NCBI RefSeq assembly: GCF_903969135.1
Contig: NZ_LR824569.1
Coordinates: forward strand, 3,245,001-3,309,000
Direction: 5' to 3'
Source: Chryseobacterium sp. JV274
GTDB taxonomy: Bacteria > Bacteroidota > Bacteroidia > Flavobacteriales > Weeksellaceae
Length of the DNA: 64,000 bases
Shown: one piece after another, positions 35,761-45,200 of the stretch
Layout of the letters: each line of letters opens with the position of its first letter
Numbering within the stretch: the first letter of the stretch is position 1
The notes under the pieces: model-generated
What the model was told of the DNA's origin: nothing
Databases searched by the model: none
The model's input: the letters and a program-made list of their open reading frames with translations, nothing else
Made by a program: the position numbers and the translations under genes

Positions 35761-37992
35761 ATGAAAAAAGAACTGATTATCTGCTTTTTTACAGCCCTGT
35801 TTTCTGTAGCCAGTGCCCAGCAAAATAAAAATGATGTTTTATCCTGGGTAGACCCTTTCATAGGCACAGGAGGACATGGCCATACGTTTCCGGGGGCAAC
35901 TACGCCTTTCGGGATGATACAGCTGAGTCCGGATCAGAATACAAAAAGTGGCGACTGGGACTGGTGTTCCGGATATCACTACAGCAGTAAAACGATTATG
36001 GGATTCAGTCATAACCATCTTAGCGGAACAGGATGGGCAGACCTTGGAGATATTCTGGTAATGCCTACTGTGGGACAGGTAAAAATGGTTCCGGGATCTG
36101 AGGAAAACCCTGAAACAGGTTACCGTTCAAAATTCACGCACGATAAAGAAGTGGCATCTCCGGGATACTATTCTGTAATGCTGGACAGCTATGGAATAAA
36201 AGCAGAACTTACCGCTTCTCCAAGAGTAGGATTTCATAAATATACTTTCCCGAAAAGTGATGAGTCTAATATCATTATTGATCCAACGAATAAAATCTTC
36301 GGAAATATCTACCACACTTTGATAAGTGTAGAAGGCAATAATAAAATCAAAGGTTACTGTTACAGCAATGGTTGGGGAGGTAAACGATTTGCATACTTCG
36401 TCATGGAGTTTTCCAAACCGTTTAAGTCTTACGGCGTTTATGCTGACGGAAAAATCAAAAATGATGAAAAAATTGCCCTTGCCAAGGATGCTAAAGCCTT
36501 TGTAAGATTCTCTACAGAAGATCAGGAAAGTATTGAAGTAAAAGTATCACTGTCTCCGGTGAGTACAGAAAACGCACAGGAAAATTTCGATACTGAAGCA
36601 AAAAATATTGACTTTGCAAAAGCGAAGGAAACAGCTCAAAAGACATGGAGAGATTTGATCGGCAGATTCCAGGTGACTGGAGGTACAGACAGCCAGAGAA
36701 AAATTTTCTACACAGGCGTTTACCACACATTCATTGCACCAAATCTTTATATGGATGCCAATGGAGATTATGTGGCCGCTCAGGAAAACATGAATACAAA
36801 ATGGTTCACGAATTACAGTACCTATTCCTACTGGGATGGATTCAGAGCAACTCACCCGCTGTTGACCATTATGGATCAGAAACACACAAAAGAATTTGCC
36901 AATTCCCTGATCAGCAGATATACAGATCGTAAAGACCACATGCCAATCTGGGAACTTTGCGGATATGATAACTTCTGTATGTTAGGGTATCACAGTGCTT
37001 CGGTAATTTGGGATGCTATTTCCAAAGGTGTTCCGGGTATTGACGCGGAAAAAGCATTTGCTGCTATGAAAGATGCTTCTTTAACAGATAAAATGAGCAG
37101 CAGTGATGGTGGCGGAGGTCTTAATGATTATATTAAATTAGGCTACACCCCATCAGAAAACGGTGCTTCAGTTTCTGCAACACTGGAATATTCATATGAT
37201 GACTGGTGTATTCAGCAGCTTGCAGAAAAACTAGGGAAGAAAGAGGAATCAGAAGTATATAAAAAACGTTCTATGAACTTCCTGAACACTTTCAATAAAG
37301 AAAACAATCACTTCTGGCCAAGACAAAAAGACGGGAAATTCTTAGCAGATTTTACTCTTAACGACTGGAAAAAACTGCAGCCACACTGGGTTTCCGGAAA
37401 CATCTGGGCTTACGATTTCTTTGTTCCTCATCAGATTGATGAAATGATGAATCTGTATGGAGGGAAAAAAGGATTTGAAGAAAAACTGGATAAAACCTTT
37501 ACAGAAGCCCTTCATATGGAAGGAGAACAGCATGTTGATATCTCAGGATTTATCGGATCTCTAGGATTTGGTGATGAGCCGGGACATCATGTTCCGTACC
37601 TGTACAATTATGCAGGAAGCCCTTACAAGACTCAGAAAATGGTAAAATTTATCCGTGACAATATGTACGCGGCAAAACCGGACGGAATCGTCAATAACGA
37701 AGATTGCGGTCAAATGTCGGCATGGTATATTTTCTCTTCATTAGGATTCTATCCTGTGACACCGGGGAAACCTGTTTATGCTATCGGAGCACCACAGTTC
37801 CCAAAAGCTTCTTTACAATTGGAGAACGGAAAAACGTTTACCGTGATTGCAGACAAAATATCTGACAAGAATATCTATGTTCAGAAAATGTTCCTGAACG
37901 GAAAAGAATACAAAAGCTGGGAATTGAATCACAGTGATATTATGAACGGTGGCGAGCTTAGATTTGTAATGGGCAGCAGACCGGTAAAATAA
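35761..37992 (+). CDS. GH92 alpha-mannosidase-like enzyme with altered active site
   Basis: A 743-residue exported enzyme: signal peptide (about 1-19, ending ASAQ), N-terminal beta-sandwich beginning VDPFIGTGGHGHTFPGATTPFG, and the catalytic (alpha/alpha)6 domain with GDEPGHHVPYLYNYAGSP and CGQMSAWYIFSSLGFYP, all GH92 hallmarks. Compared without gaps to the second GH92 of this locus, Ser545 (VSGNIW) stands where that protein has Glu534 (TEGNSW), the general acid of the family. Asn646 replaces the first Asp of the DxD base pair; Asp648 is kept. It may use a substrate with a good leaving group, such as mannosyl phosphate. Confidence 0.92.
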   Translation: MKKELIICFFTALFSVASAQQNKNDVLSWVDPFIGTGGHGHTFPGATTPFGMIQLSPDQNTKSGDWDWCSGYHYSSKTIMGFSHNHLSGTGWADLGDILVMPTVGQVKMVPGSEENPETGYRSKFTHDKEVASPGYYSVMLDSYGIKAELTASPRVGFHKYTFPKSDESNIIIDPTNKIFGNIYHTLISVEGNNKIKGYCYSNGWGGKRFAYFVMEFSKPFKSYGVYADGKIKNDEKIALAKDAKAFVRFSTEDQESIEVKVSLSPVSTENAQENFDTEAKNIDFAKAKETAQKTWRDLIGRFQVTGGTDSQRKIFYTGVYHTFIAPNLYMDANGDYVAAQENMNTKWFTNYSTYSYWDGFRATHPLLTIMDQKHTKEFANSLISRYTDRKDHMPIWELCGYDNFCMLGYHSASVIWDAISKGVPGIDAEKAFAAMKDASLTDKMSSSDGGGGLNDYIKLGYTPSENGASVSATLEYSYDDWCIQQLAEKLGKKEESEVYKKRSMNFLNTFNKENNHFWPRQKDGKFLADFTLNDWKKLQPHWVSGNIWAYDFFVPHQIDEMMNLYGGKKGFEEKLDKTFTEALHMEGEQHVDISGFIGSLGFGDEPGHHVPYLYNYAGSPYKTQKMVKFIRDNMYAAKPDGIVNNEDCGQMSAWYIFSSLGFYPVTPGKPVYAIGAPQFPKASLQLENGKTFTVIADKISDKNIYVQKMFLNGKEYKSWELNHSDIMNGGELRFVMGSRPVK

Positions 37993-38023
37993 GACTAATA
38001 AAAATAAACGAAACAAAGTATCA

Positions 38024-39451
38024 ATGGAAAGGAGAAATTTTATTAAAACAAGTGCACTGGCAGGAGCCGGATTGCTGTTTACTCAGAATGTTTTTGCAAA
38101 AAATTTAGTATTGGACGATTTTCCTGTTGTCCGCGTTCCTAAAGAAAAAAGACATTTTACCAGCGAATCCGTAGAAAATGCTATTGCTGCTTTTAAAAAG
38201 AAAGTTAAAAACAAAGAACTCAGCTGGCTCTTTGAAAACAGCTTTCCCAATACATTAGATACTACTGTTTTCTATAGTGAAACCAACGGAACGCCTGATA
38301 CGTACGTAATCACAGGGGATATTGATGCTATGTGGCTTCGTGACAGTTCTGCACAGGTTTTCCCTTACCTGCAGTTCTCCAAAAAAGATGAAAAGCTGCA
38401 CAAGCTGATCTCAGGAGTGATTCATAAGCAGACTACTTTTATCCTGAAAGATCCTTATGCAAATGCTTTCTACAACGATGACCAAAAGATCAGTAAATGG
38501 AAAGAATATGACCATACCGATATGAAGCCGGGAACCCATGAAAGAAAATGGGAAATAGACTCTCTTTGCTATCCTATCCGTTTGGCCTATCACTTCTGGA
38601 AAACAACAGGAGATACAAAACCTTTCGATGCCAACTGGCTGAAAGGAATAAAACTTACTTTGCAGACCTTTACAGAACAGCAGAGAAAAAATGATCTGGG
38701 ACCTTACAAATTTGAGCGTACAACAGCATGGGCAACAGATGGAGTTCCTATGGGTGGATATGGTTATCCGACGAAACCTGTAGGATTGATCAGTTCTATG
38801 TTCCGTCCAAGTGATGATGCTACCATCTACGGATTCCTGATTCCATCTAACCTATTTGCAGTAGTAAGCTTACGCCAGGCTGCGGAAATGGTTTCTCAGA
38901 TTAAAAATGAAAAAACACTGGCTCAACAACTGAACAGCCTTGCTGATGAAGTAGATACAGCCATCAAAAAATACGGAATTTACAATCATCCTGAATTTGG
39001 AAAAATCTATGCTTTTGAAGTAAATGGCTTTGGAAGCTACAACCTGATGGATGATGCGAACTGTCCAAGCTTGCTGGGACTGCCTTATCTGGATGCGGTG
39101 AAAGCTGATGACCCTGTGTATTTGAATACAAGAAAATTTGTGTGGTCAGAAAATAACCCGTTCTTCTTCAAAGGAAAGCTGGCAGAAGGAATAGGAGGTC
39201 CACATATCGGATTGGATATGATCTGGCCAATGAGTATCATAATGAAGGCACTCACTACCAATGACAAAAGTGAGATCAGATGGTGTATAGATACCTTACA
39301 GAAAACGCACGGAGGAACAGGCTTTATGCATGAATCCTTCCATAAAGACGATGCTAAAAAGTTCACCAGAGAATGGTTTGCATGGGCAAATACGCTATTC
39401 GGTGAATTGTTATGGAAAACCTTTAACGAAAACCCGGAGCTACTGACATAG
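38024..39451 (+). CDS. GH125 exo-alpha-1,6-mannosidase
   Basis: A 475-residue enzyme of family GH125, which removes alpha-1,6-linked mannose by inversion. Family motifs are ITGDIDAMWLRDSSAQVFPYL (about 96-115 region), ERTTAWATDGVPMGGYGYP (231-249), and SMFRPSDDATIYGFLIP (258-274). The N-terminus MERRNFIKTSALAGAGLLF has the twin-arginine look of a Tat signal, unlike the Sec signals of the GH92 proteins, so it is probably folded before export. It lies 31 bases after the first GH92 and completes the alpha-mannose stripping set. Confidence 0.92.
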   Translation: MERRNFIKTSALAGAGLLFTQNVFAKNLVLDDFPVVRVPKEKRHFTSESVENAIAAFKKKVKNKELSWLFENSFPNTLDTTVFYSETNGTPDTYVITGDIDAMWLRDSSAQVFPYLQFSKKDEKLHKLISGVIHKQTTFILKDPYANAFYNDDQKISKWKEYDHTDMKPGTHERKWEIDSLCYPIRLAYHFWKTTGDTKPFDANWLKGIKLTLQTFTEQQRKNDLGPYKFERTTAWATDGVPMGGYGYPTKPVGLISSMFRPSDDATIYGFLIPSNLFAVVSLRQAAEMVSQIKNEKTLAQQLNSLADEVDTAIKKYGIYNHPEFGKIYAFEVNGFGSYNLMDDANCPSLLGLPYLDAVKADDPVYLNTRKFVWSENNPFFFKGKLAEGIGGPHIGLDMIWPMSIIMKALTTNDKSEIRWCIDTLQKTHGGTGFMHESFHKDDAKKFTREWFAWANTLFGELLWKTFNENPELLT

Positions 39452-39561
39452 CCCTTCCTTTTATATGGTGTATTCATTTGAGATTCCTTCCTGAAAAAGA
39501 AGGTGTCAGGGGAATGCTATATAAAATTCAGACACCAAAAACACCTTAAAAAAATTATACA

Positions 39562-41721
39562 ATGAAAAAAAAATCCATCTTTACTGCACTGATTGCCATG
39601 ATGCTTCAGTCAGGGTCTCTGATTAACGCACAACAGCTTAGTCCTACCGGAATATGCTATGTAGAAGTGAACAACAACAACCTCCTGAATGCAGGAGCGT
39701 ACAAACTGCAGACATCAAACAGCTATCTGTTCAATGTGGTGAATATTTTTGCGGCTAATATTAATTATGATACCAGCCGTGGAAGAGCGTATCTGTATTC
39801 CAATAATAACGTTACCAAGGTTCTTACCAATGCAGATACCTACATAAAGCCACTTCAGCAAAAAGGAATGAAAGTAGTACTGACGATTTTGGGAAATCAC
39901 CAGGGAGCGGGAATCTGTAATTTCCCTACCCGTGAAGCAGCAAAAGACTTTGCATTACAGCTTGCCAATACAGTGAATACCTATGGTCTTGATGGAATTG
40001 ATTTTGATGATGAATACTCAGAATACGGAAACAATGGGACAGGGCAGCCTAATGACAGTTCTTTTGTAATGCTTGTTCAGGAGCTCAGAGCACTATTACC
40101 GAATAAAATTATTTCATTCTATTATTATGGTCCTGCAGCTTCAAAACTTTCCTGGAACGGAGCCAGAGTAGGGGATAATGTCAATTACAGTTGGAACGCA
40201 ATGTATGGAACATTCTCCGCTCCAAATGTACCTCCTCTTACTAAAGCACAAATCTCTCCTGCTGCCGTATGGATGGGAAATACTTCCAATTCTACAACCA
40301 CCAGTCTGGCTACACAGACCAAAAATGGCGGATACGGAGTATTCATGTGGTATGATTTACATGGAACTAATGAAACGTCACAACTTTCAGCAGGAACTCA
40401 GACGTTGTACGGAGAGCCAACTGTTTTAAGCGGTACTTTACAGTCATGGACACAAGGGGCAAATTGTGATGCGCCTATTGGGTTGTACACAAGCAATCTT
40501 ACAGGAACAAGTGCAAAACTGAATTGGTCAGCCGTAGGAACCAATACCTATGATATTGATTATAAACCGGCTTCTTCAACAACTTGGACGAATGCTGTAT
40601 CAGCAACAGGCTCCACTTCTGTAACCATTTCCGGATTAACAGCCAATACCGAGTATGACTGGAGAATCAGAACGAATTGTAGTGTGAAAAGTGCCTATAT
40701 GTTTGCTCCAAGATTTACAAGCACTTCAGGAACGGCTCCTACAGGTTCTTACGCATTATCTTTAGATGGAAGCACTGAATCAGGAACTGCCGGAAATCTT
40801 ACACTAAGCGGTTCTGCATTATCTTTTGAAGGCTGGATCAAACCTTCATCCTTTAAATCAGCTTCTCCTTATATCTCTTCTATCATGGGAACAGAAGTAA
40901 GCGACAGCAATTCTGCATTCTTAAGATTAGGAGATGCCAGCCTGGCAAATAATAAGCTTCAGTTTGTTGTAAGTATTAATAATGTACAGCAAAAACTGGC
41001 CTCTGCAACAGCTTTGAATGCCAATACTTGGTATCATGTGGCGGCTACCTATGATGGTGCCAACATGAAATTGTATATCAACGGTGTTCTGGATGCAACT
41101 AAAGCACAAACCGGAAATGTGAATTCAACAGGAGCATTCAATGTAGGATATTTATATAATACATCAAGAAACTTCAATGGAAAAATAGATGAGGTAAGAG
41201 TATGGAAACGTGCATTAAGCCAAACGGAAATCAGTCAGAATATGTGTAATGTAACAGTTCCGGCAACATCATTAGCTGCCTACTGGAAGTTTAACGAAGG
41301 CAGTGGTTCTACTGTTCAGGATACTTCAGGAAATGGCGTGACTTTAACATTGACAGGTGTTGATGCTTCCAATTGGGGAACAGATCTGCCATGTACAACA
41401 GGAACTTCATTATTAGCAAGAAATGCTTCGATCCAAAAGGCAGTAAATGCAGGACAGATAAACATTAAAAATCAGATAAAATTATATCCTAATCCGGTAA
41501 GCAAGTCTTCATCACTTACAGTTTCTGTTCCGGATGAATACAGCAAAGGAAAATTAACGGTTTATGATTTTAATGGAAGAATCGTAGATACGAAATCACT
41601 GAACTCCGGAGACAATCAGTATCAGTATGAATTGACCAGACTTTCGGCAGGAAACTATATTCTTCAGTTTGAATCTCATGATGGAAGCTTAAAACAATCC
41701 GAAAAACTAATTGTAAAATAA
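39562..41721 (+). CDS. Secreted GH18 endo-beta-N-acetylglucosaminidase (Endo F/H type), copy 1
   Basis: A 719-residue multidomain enzyme. Signal peptide about 1-23; GH18 domain about 25-300 with DGIDFDDE at 144-151 (catalytic Glu151) and strong resemblance to Elizabethkingia Endo F1 (FAANINYD, PLQQKGMKVVLTILGNHQGAG). A fibronectin III domain (about 308-390), a LamG/concanavalin-like domain (about 395-600) and a type IX secretion tail (about 637-719, KLYPNPVSKSS to LIVK) follow. It would cut between the two core GlcNAc residues of N-glycans on the cell surface or outside. A paralog follows. Confidence 0.92.
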   Translation: MKKKSIFTALIAMMLQSGSLINAQQLSPTGICYVEVNNNNLLNAGAYKLQTSNSYLFNVVNIFAANINYDTSRGRAYLYSNNNVTKVLTNADTYIKPLQQKGMKVVLTILGNHQGAGICNFPTREAAKDFALQLANTVNTYGLDGIDFDDEYSEYGNNGTGQPNDSSFVMLVQELRALLPNKIISFYYYGPAASKLSWNGARVGDNVNYSWNAMYGTFSAPNVPPLTKAQISPAAVWMGNTSNSTTTSLATQTKNGGYGVFMWYDLHGTNETSQLSAGTQTLYGEPTVLSGTLQSWTQGANCDAPIGLYTSNLTGTSAKLNWSAVGTNTYDIDYKPASSTTWTNAVSATGSTSVTISGLTANTEYDWRIRTNCSVKSAYMFAPRFTSTSGTAPTGSYALSLDGSTESGTAGNLTLSGSALSFEGWIKPSSFKSASPYISSIMGTEVSDSNSAFLRLGDASLANNKLQFVVSINNVQQKLASATALNANTWYHVAATYDGANMKLYINGVLDATKAQTGNVNSTGAFNVGYLYNTSRNFNGKIDEVRVWKRALSQTEISQNMCNVTVPATSLAAYWKFNEGSGSTVQDTSGNGVTLTLTGVDASNWGTDLPCTTGTSLLARNASIQKAVNAGQINIKNQIKLYPNPVSKSSSLTVSVPDEYSKGKLTVYDFNGRIVDTKSLNSGDNQYQYELTRLSAGNYILQFESHDGSLKQSEKLIVK

Positions 41722-41730
41722 TAACCACAG

Positions 41731-41757
41731 TCATTGGGCTTCGGCCCAATGATTTTT
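41731..41757 (+). terminator. UUCG-tetraloop terminator between the two endoglycosidase genes
   Basis: TCATTGGGC (41731-41739) and GCCCAATGA (41744-41752) form a 9-bp stem closed by TTCG, followed by TTTTT. It lies inside the locus, 9 bases after the first endoglycosidase stop, and may reduce or end transcription into the next gene. Confidence 0.85.
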
Positions 41758-41778
41758 CTACTACAAAATTGATATACT

Positions 41779-44187
41779 ATGAGAAAAAAATCCTTTTTTA
41801 TTCCCCTGATGGCCTTAATGCTTCAGTCAGCCCCATTACTCAAGGCACAGCAGCTAGATCCTTTAGGAATCTGCTATGTGGAGGTGAACAACAATAATAT
41901 GCTGAACGCAGGTTCCTATACTTTGCAGAATACCAACAGACAGCTTTTTGACGTTGCTATTATTTTTGCAGCGAATATCAATTATGATGTTTCTAAAAAC
42001 AGAGCTTATATTTCAAACAATAATAACGTCACTAAAGTCCTTAATGATGTCAATACCTATGTAAAACCTTTACAGCAAAAAGGAATAAAAGTATTACTGG
42101 ATCTTTTAGGAAATCACCAGGGAGCAGGAATTTCTAATTTTCCAAACCGTGAAGCGGCTAAAGATTTTGCGTTACAGGTTGCTCATACTGTCTATACTTA
42201 TGGCTTGGATGGAGTAGACCTTGATGATGAATATGCAGGATACGGAAATAACGGAACGGGGCAGCCTAATAACAGTTCTTTTGTCATGCTTCTGCAGGAA
42301 TTAAAAGCAGCAATGCCGGATAAACTGATTACATTCTACTACTATGGCCCGGCTACAACCAGACAAACTTATAATGGAGATTTAGCAGGAAACTATATCG
42401 ATTACACATGGAATGCGATGTACAGTACATACAATGCGCCTGTAGTTCCTCCTCTTAATAAATCCAAAATCTCTGCAGCGGCAACATGGATTCAAAACTC
42501 GAATCCAAGCTCAACTTCTGCCACTACACTGGCAAGCTTAGCGACCAGCACAAAAAATGATCAATATGGGGTATTCATGTGGTATGATCTGGCAGGAACT
42601 AATGTAGCCAGCTACCTGAGTACAGGCTCCAATATTCTCTATAATGAAAACACACTTTTAAGTGGTCAGTTGTACTCATGGTCTCAGGGACAAACATGTG
42701 ATCCGCCATTAGGACTCGATGTTTCAAACGTGACAGGAACTTCAGCAAAACTGAACTGGACTTCCAATGCTTCCCAGTCTTATAATATTGATTACAAACC
42801 AGCCAATTCTACAGTATGGACGAATGTGGCCAGTAACTATTCAGGAAATAATATTGTCATCAATAACCTTACCCTGAATACCAATTACGATTGGAGAATA
42901 CAGTCCAACTGCTCACCGACATTAACAAGTACTTATATTTTTGCACCAAGGTTTAACTCCGGAAGTGGCTGCACTACGCCATCAGGATTAACTTCCGGAA
43001 GTTTCCTTGGTAATATTGCTCAGCTATCCTGGGATGCAGGAAATGCAACTTCATATACACTGCAATATAAAACTGCAGCAGCTACAACATGGTCTGAAAT
43101 TCCGAATATTACAACCAATTCTTACGCACTTCAAAATCTTACCCCAAATACAAGTTATGTATGGAAAGTACAGGCGGGATGTGCCGGAGGAACTACAAGT
43201 ACTTATTCAGGAGAAGGATCATTCAACAGTGGCTTTGCACCTGTTACAAGTCCCGGAGCAAGATCTCTTTCTTTCAACGGAAGCACGCACTATCTTAATG
43301 CAGGACAGTTTAACCTGAGCGGAAATGCGATGACATTTGAAGGATGGGTAAAAGTAAATGCTTTCAAAACAGGATTCCCTTATATTTCATCAGTAATGGG
43401 AGTGGAAGTAGGAGATAATAACTCGGCAATGCTTAGATTCGGAGACGGAAATCTGGCGAATAACAAACTTCAGTTTATCCTGAGCTTCGGTTCATCACAG
43501 GTAAAATTGAATACAAATACAGCATTCAATACCAATACATGGTATCATATAGCAGCCACTTATGATGGGGCAGCAATGAAAATTTATGTCAATGGGAACC
43601 TTGATGCCAGCTTTGCAGTAACGGGTAACTTTACAGCAAACGGAATTCTGTATTTGGGAAGAAACTATGACAATTCCCGTACAATCAACGGATTCCTTGA
43701 TGAATTCAGAGTGTGGAAAAAAGCGTTGACTCCTCAGGAAATATTGAGTAACAGCTGTAATGTTCCTGCCAATTCCACTGGCCTTGAAGCTAATTGGAAA
43801 ATGGATGAAGGAAGTGGTTTAGGTGCATTAGATGCTACGGCAAACACTCATTTTGCAGCCCTGATCAATATGACAGATGCCAACTGGAGAACAGACGTTG
43901 CCTGTGCTTCATCTCTTGCCGTGAAAGATATTGAATCGGTAAAAGAGAACAGTACAGTCTATCCAAATCCTGTGAAAAGAGGAAATGATATTCACTTTGC
44001 CATCAGCGACAACTCTGCAAGTGAAGTAGCATTGTATGATGTTTCAGGAAAATTATTCAAAAAACAGAACATTAATCAAAATAATAACGCCGTGAATACA
44101 CAGGATTTAATCAGTGGTACTTATATTTACAAGATTACATCCGCAAACAGTAAAGTAATTTCAACCGGTAAAATTATTGTAAAGTAA
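41779..44187 (+). CDS. Secreted GH18 endo-beta-N-acetylglucosaminidase (Endo F/H type), copy 2
   Basis: An 802-residue paralog of the preceding gene. Signal peptide about 1-23; GH18 domain with DGVDLDDE at 144-151 (catalytic Glu151). It has two fibronectin III domains (about 310-393 and 395-480) where copy 1 has one, then a LamG-like domain (about 490-700) and a type IX sorting tail (about 725-802). The N-terminal halves are clearly homologous but have drifted, so this is an old tandem duplication. The two may differ in glycan branch preference. Terminators lie on both sides of this gene. Confidence 0.92.
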   Translation: MRKKSFFIPLMALMLQSAPLLKAQQLDPLGICYVEVNNNNMLNAGSYTLQNTNRQLFDVAIIFAANINYDVSKNRAYISNNNNVTKVLNDVNTYVKPLQQKGIKVLLDLLGNHQGAGISNFPNREAAKDFALQVAHTVYTYGLDGVDLDDEYAGYGNNGTGQPNNSSFVMLLQELKAAMPDKLITFYYYGPATTRQTYNGDLAGNYIDYTWNAMYSTYNAPVVPPLNKSKISAAATWIQNSNPSSTSATTLASLATSTKNDQYGVFMWYDLAGTNVASYLSTGSNILYNENTLLSGQLYSWSQGQTCDPPLGLDVSNVTGTSAKLNWTSNASQSYNIDYKPANSTVWTNVASNYSGNNIVINNLTLNTNYDWRIQSNCSPTLTSTYIFAPRFNSGSGCTTPSGLTSGSFLGNIAQLSWDAGNATSYTLQYKTAAATTWSEIPNITTNSYALQNLTPNTSYVWKVQAGCAGGTTSTYSGEGSFNSGFAPVTSPGARSLSFNGSTHYLNAGQFNLSGNAMTFEGWVKVNAFKTGFPYISSVMGVEVGDNNSAMLRFGDGNLANNKLQFILSFGSSQVKLNTNTAFNTNTWYHIAATYDGAAMKIYVNGNLDASFAVTGNFTANGILYLGRNYDNSRTINGFLDEFRVWKKALTPQEILSNSCNVPANSTGLEANWKMDEGSGLGALDATANTHFAALINMTDANWRTDVACASSLAVKDIESVKENSTVYPNPVKRGNDIHFAISDNSASEVALYDVSGKLFKKQNINQNNNAVNTQDLISGTYIYKITSANSKVISTGKIIVK

Positions 44188-44243
44188 GATTCAGATAATG
44201 ATATAGTTATCAGGATTATAAATATAAAGTCTGAAATACAAAG

Positions 44244-44282
44244 CAGACAGACAGGATATGTATTCCTGTTTGTCTGTTTTTT
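44244..44282 (+). terminator. Terminator after the second endoglycosidase gene
   Basis: A 13-bp stem (44244-44256 with 44264-44276, one G-U pair) with a 7-base loop and a tail of six T. It separates the endoglycosidases from the ROK-GH92-cupin genes. Confidence 0.85.
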
Positions 44283-44318
44283 CAGTCACAGGATGGCTTG
44301 AATTAAAAATAAATAATA

Positions 44319-45179
44319 ATGCAGAATATAGTAGGAATAGATATCGGAGGGTCACACATTACGCTGGCTCAGGTAAATCCGGAAAAACGTGAAATCATTT
44401 CTTCAACCTATGTAAGAGAACATGTAGATGCTTTTGAAAGTAAAGAAGTTATTTTTTCAGCATGGGTTTCGGCCATTGAAAAAGTAGCTCACAATCTGGT
44501 AAAGGAAGACCTTTTAATTGGTATCGCAATGCCGGGACCTTTCGATTATGAAAACGGAATATCACTGATGCAGCAGGGAAAATTTATTGATATCTATCAG
44601 GTCAATATTAAAGAAGAGCTGGCAAAAAGACTGGATATTTCTCAGGAACGGATTCATTTTGTAAATGACGCGGCGGCCTTCATGGAAGGGGAAGTATTCG
44701 GAGGTTGTGCTCAGGGATTCGGTAGTGCTTTTGGAGTGACTCTCGGTACAGGATTGGGAACGACCTTCTTTAATGGAGAATTTGCTTCCGATGAAGACTT
44801 GTGGGATTCTCCTTTCAGAGATTCTATCTGTGAAGACTATCTGGCAACACGCTGGTTTGTGAATCATTATAAAGAACTGACCGGAGAAGAAATCTCGGGA
44901 ACCAAAGATTTGTTGGATAAACCCGCAGAAATACAGACCAGAATGTTTGATGAATATGCAGACTCTTTTTCAGAATTTATCGTGAAATATGTAGATCGTT
45001 ACAAACCGGAAGTTTTAGTTATAGGAGGGAATATTGCCAAGGCATATCCTCATTTTGAGCAAAGATTTATTCAGAATTTAACAAAGAATAATATTAACTT
45101 GCAGGTTAAAATTTCTGCCATATTTGAAGATGCCGCCATTCTTGGAGCTGCCAGCTATGCATTAAAAAAGCTTATATAA
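44319..45179 (+). CDS. ROK-family sugar kinase
   Basis: A 286-residue cytoplasmic protein. The ATP-binding opening NIVGIDIGGSHITLAQV, the segment IGIAMPGPFDY, the catalytic-base region FVNDAAAFMEGE and GVTLGTGLGTTFFNG identify the ROK/glucokinase group. It has no N-terminal helix-turn-helix, so it is an enzyme rather than a repressor, and it lacks the usual CxCGxxGC zinc cluster. In this locus it probably phosphorylates mannose or N-acetylglucosamine released by the pathway. It is 21 bases upstream of the second GH92 gene. Confidence 0.87.
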   Translation: MQNIVGIDIGGSHITLAQVNPEKREIISSTYVREHVDAFESKEVIFSAWVSAIEKVAHNLVKEDLLIGIAMPGPFDYENGISLMQQGKFIDIYQVNIKEELAKRLDISQERIHFVNDAAAFMEGEVFGGCAQGFGSAFGVTLGTGLGTTFFNGEFASDEDLWDSPFRDSICEDYLATRWFVNHYKELTGEEISGTKDLLDKPAEIQTRMFDEYADSFSEFIVKYVDRYKPEVLVIGGNIAKAYPHFEQRFIQNLTKNNINLQVKISAIFEDAAILGAASYALKKLI

Positions 45180-45200
45180 ATTAACAAACGAAAAGATACA

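Noticed and set aside
41414..44187. Recent duplication or recombination between the two endoglycosidase genes
   Set aside because: The two share architecture, but nucleotide and residue identity is too low for a recent event, and domain counts differ.
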